DNA of 6,996 bases from JANXVV01 sp038230975. Lineage in GTDB: Bacteria > Planctomycetota > Phycisphaerae > Tepidisphaerales > Tepidisphaeraceae. Positions 4,696-6,996 of the stretch are shown here, piece after piece; position 1 is the stretch's first letter, and each line of letters begins with the position of its first letter. The stretch lies in the NCBI GenBank assembly GCA_038230975.1, contig JBBRMF010000269.1:1-6996 (forward strand), given 5' to 3'. Both the position numbers and the translations under genes were made by a program. The notes below the pieces were generated by a model that saw only the letters and a list, made by a program, of their open reading frames with translations, made no database searches and had not been told where the DNA came from.

Positions 4696-6876
4696 TTACT
4701 TGATGAACAGCATCTCGCGATAGGTCGGCAGCGGCCAGAGGTCGTCGGCGACCATTCCCTCGAGCGTGTCGGCGGCCTTGCGCACTTCCAGCATGGCCGG
4801 GAGCACTTGCTCACGCATGTGCTTGGCGTGGGCATATCCGTCGGCGTCGTGATGATGTGCGACTTTATCCAGCCCGGCAATTGCCTTGGTCAATTCATTG
4901 ATTGAACTGACGAGCAGGCCGAACGATTCCAATCCACCGGCAGCAGAAGCTCCGGCGGCTTTGGCGGCGGCGATCGATTCGCCGACTTCCTTCTGGTATC
5001 GCAGTGCCGCCGGCAGGATCATCGTCTTGGCCATCATCAAAGTCGTGTTGGATTCGATATTAACAGCCTTCACGTAGGCTTCGGCCAGGATGTTGAACCG
5101 GCTGTCCAGTTCCTTTTCCGTGTACACTTTGTACTTGGCGAAAAGTTCTTTTGTGTCTTTGCGGATGACGACTGGCAGGACATCGACCGTGCTCTTGTGA
5201 TTTGGCAGGCCGCGCTTGGCGGCTTCCTTATGCCATTCCTCACCGTAACCGTTGCCGTTGAAGAGAACCTTTTTGCTCTCCTTTACAATGCCGGGCAACA
5301 GGCTCTGGATGGCGGTGTTCAGATCCTTGCCACCGTTCACTTCAGCTTCCAGCTTCGTGGCAATGTAATCGAGCGATTCGGCGACGATCGTGTTGAGCAC
5401 CGTGTTGGCACCGGAGACATTCGCGCTGGAACCGACGGCCCGGAACTCAAATTTATTCCCGGTGAACGCGAACGGTGAAGTACGATTTCGATCACCGGCT
5501 TCCTTAGGCAACGGCGGCAGAACGGAAACGCCCGTGATGAATGTGCCGCCCTGTTTGCTGCTGCTGGGCTTGCCTTTCTCGAGCTGATCGAAAATATCCT
5601 GCAACTGATCGCCAAGGAATACAGAGATAATCGCCGGTGGGGCTTCGTTGGCGCCCAGACGGTGATCGTTGTTTGCGGATGCAATCGACAGGCGAAGAAT
5701 TTCGCTGTATTTCGCCACGGCGCGAACCGTGGCAACGCAGAAGACCAGGAACTGCGCGTTGTCGTGTGGATTATCACCGGGGTTGAGAAGATTCTCACCG
5801 GCGTCGGTGGCCATGGACCAATTGTTGTGTTTACCGGAACCGTTGATTCCTGCGAACGGTTTTTCGTGGAGCAGGCAGACGAGGCCGTATTTTTCGGCCG
5901 TTTTTCGGAGTATTTCCATCACCAGATTCTGGTGATCCGTGGCGAGGTTGCTGTTTTCGTAGATCGGGGCAAGCTCGTATTGGCTGGGGGCCACTTCATT
6001 GTGACGCGTCTTGACCGGCACGCCGAGCCTGAAGAGTTGGGCTTCACCGTCAGCCATGCAGGCGAGCACACGCTCGGGGATGGAGCCGAAATATTGATCT
6101 TCCAGCTCCTGACCTTTGGGGGGTGGGCAACCGAATAGCGTTCGGCCACAGGTCACCAGGTCAGGTCGGGCATAATAGAAGGACTTATCGATCAGGAAAT
6201 ATTCCTGCTCGGCACCGACCGACGTGAAGACGTGATTGGCGTGCTTCCCGAAGATTTTCAGGATGCGGATAGCCTGGGTCGACAGGGCTTCCATCGACCG
6301 GAGCAGCGGGGTCTTTTTGTCGAGCGCTTCACCGGTCCAGCTTAAAAACGCAGTTGGGATGACGAGGGTGGAACCGTTTGGATGCTCGGCGATGTAGGCC
6401 GGGCTCGTGGGATCCCAAGCCGTGTAACCGCGCGCTTCGAACGTTGCGCGGAGGCCACCGGATGGGAAAGACGAGGCATCCGGCTCACCCTTAACGAGTT
6501 CCTTGCCGCTGAATTCGGCCATTGCGCCGCCTTCACCGTCCGGTGAAAGGAAGCTGTCGTGCTTCTCGGCGGTGATTCCGGTCATGGGCTGGAACAAGTG
6601 CGTGTAGTGGGTCGCACCGTGTTCAAGGGCCCAATCTTTCATCGCCACGGCGATGGCATCGGCGATGGAGGCGTCGAGCGGTGCACCGTGCTTGATCGTT
6701 TTAAGAATACTCTTGTAGATCGGCTTGGGAAGCCGTTTCTTCATGACATCTTCGCTGAAGACGAGAGACCCGAACAGGTCTTGCATGGGGGTCGTCTTAA
6801 AATCGAAAAGGTCTAGTTTATGCTTGGTACTGACGATCGATTGGATCGCTTGCTGACGAACGTTCGACGAACCCAT
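4696..6876 (-). CDS. glnN: Glutamine synthetase, type III
   Basis: This cytoplasmic enzyme makes glutamine from glutamate, ammonium and ATP, the entry point of nitrogen through the GS-GOGAT route. The protein is complete at 726 residues, the normal GSIII length (types I and II are about 350-470). The GSIII-specific N-terminal part includes GATHYTHLFQPMTG (87-100) and EKHDSF (104-109). The catalytic core includes GAEQEYFLID with metal-ligand glutamates (221-230), RHNEVAPSQYELAP (291-304), HEKPFAGINGSGKHNNWS (337-354), NDHRLGANEAPP (403-414) and KFEFRAVGSSAN (475-486). The long helical C-terminal region characteristic of the family follows, ending at DLWPLPTYREMLF. ATG 6876 follows GAGGAG with a six-base gap. 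I see no adenylylation-type regulation motif and no adjacent glnB/glnK or NtrBC genes, so nothing in the window shows how nitrogen status is sensed. No frameshift or missing catalytic segment was seen. GSIII is known from Bacteroidota, cyanobacteria, planctomycetes and some protists. Confidence 0.97.
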   Translation of the reverse strand: MGSSNVRQQAIQSIVSTKHKLDLFDFKTTPMQDLFGSLVFSEDVMKKRLPKPIYKSILKTIKHGAPLDASIADAIAVAMKDWALEHGATHYTHLFQPMTGITAEKHDSFLSPDGEGGAMAEFSGKELVKGEPDASSFPSGGLRATFEARGYTAWDPTSPAYIAEHPNGSTLVIPTAFLSWTGEALDKKTPLLRSMEALSTQAIRILKIFGKHANHVFTSVGAEQEYFLIDKSFYYARPDLVTCGRTLFGCPPPKGQELEDQYFGSIPERVLACMADGEAQLFRLGVPVKTRHNEVAPSQYELAPIYENSNLATDHQNLVMEILRKTAEKYGLVCLLHEKPFAGINGSGKHNNWSMATDAGENLLNPGDNPHDNAQFLVFCVATVRAVAKYSEILRLSIASANNDHRLGANEAPPAIISVFLGDQLQDIFDQLEKGKPSSSKQGGTFITGVSVLPPLPKEAGDRNRTSPFAFTGNKFEFRAVGSSANVSGANTVLNTIVAESLDYIATKLEAEVNGGKDLNTAIQSLLPGIVKESKKVLFNGNGYGEEWHKEAAKRGLPNHKSTVDVLPVVIRKDTKELFAKYKVYTEKELDSRFNILAEAYVKAVNIESNTTLMMAKTMILPAALRYQKEVGESIAAAKAAGASAAGGLESFGLLVSSINELTKAIAGLDKVAHHHDADGYAHAKHMREQVLPAMLEVRKAADTLEGMVADDLWPLPTYREMLFIK

Positions 6877-6951
6877 CTGGGACTCCTCAAAAAGTGGGAC
6901 GATGATAAACCGCCAAGGTTAAAGCGGTTGGATTCAGGAGCGCGAGTCCAC

Positions 6952-6980
6952 AGTCTCCGGATTACAAAGCCCGATGTCAA
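6952..6980 (-). promoter_or_regulatory. Possible glnN promoter
   Basis: On the minus strand a perfect -35 TTGACA (6980-6975) is followed after 17 bases by GAGACT (6957-6952), a poor -10 with three of six matches. The leader would then be about 70 bases long and would contain a six-pair hairpin, AACCGC/GCGGTT (6908-6913 with 6924-6929). I see no sigma54 (TGGC-N-TGC) element, which is often found at glutamine synthetase genes in other phyla. The window ends 16 bases beyond the -35, so an alternative promoter further upstream cannot be excluded. Confidence 0.35.
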
Positions 6981-6996
6981 GACAATGGCATAGCGC

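Noticed and set aside
5662..6138. Plus-strand ORF of 158 codons inside glnN
   Set aside because: It lies wholly opposite the intact catalytic core of glutamine synthetase and matches no family I know; an antisense shadow.

Overview
The window looks like chromosomal DNA of a planctomycete, most probably a Phycisphaerae-type member of the Planctomycetota. I infer this from four things: a type III glutamine synthetase, an EF-G gene standing alone rather than in an rpsL-rpsG-fusA-tuf operon, an anti-sigma-antagonist-like STAS protein in which the usual phospho-serine is alanine, and a secreted protein that seems to begin a beta-helix. GC content is moderate. No search was run, so the assignment is tentative.

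Layout: (1) 1-167, minus strand: the first 55 codons of an exported protein, cut by the window edge. (2) 309-974, minus: a PstS-like phosphate-binding protein gene that is broken. Its homology stops at codon 168, exactly where a long palindromic repeat begins (410-470), next to a second GC-rich hairpin (379-397). (3) 975-1586: about 610 bases with no large gene. They hold a perfect hairpin (1070-1093), a good sigma70-type promoter (1163-1190), and a 330-base structured transcript segment that ends in a strong intrinsic terminator (1491-1529) only about 55 bases before fusA. The segment carries a 48-codon ORF, three overlapping micro-ORFs and two mutually exclusive hairpins, so it is either an attenuation leader for fusA or a separate small RNA. 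(4) 1587-3737, plus: fusA, a full-length canonical elongation factor G, followed by a terminator hairpin. (5) 3912-4271, minus: a stand-alone STAS-domain protein. (6) 4272-4695: intergenic, holding a REPIN-like doublet of inverted palindromes with G-quadruplex-forming tracts (4446-4567) and the glnN terminator. (7) 4696-6876, minus: glnN, a complete type III glutamine synthetase, with a possible promoter at the right-hand edge.

The genes do not form one pathway. fusA is translation, glnN is ammonium assimilation, the STAS protein belongs to partner-switching regulation, and the pstS-like remnant belonged to phosphate uptake. No operon joins them: fusA and the STAS gene converge on a shared hairpin, and glnN and the STAS gene are separated by a terminator and a repeat.

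The most unusual part is the fusA leader. The window also holds two different families of palindromic, probably dispersed repeats, one of which marks the point where a gene lost its 3' half. I did not recognise tRNA, rRNA, tmRNA, RNase P RNA, a CRISPR array, a transposase gene or an attachment site.
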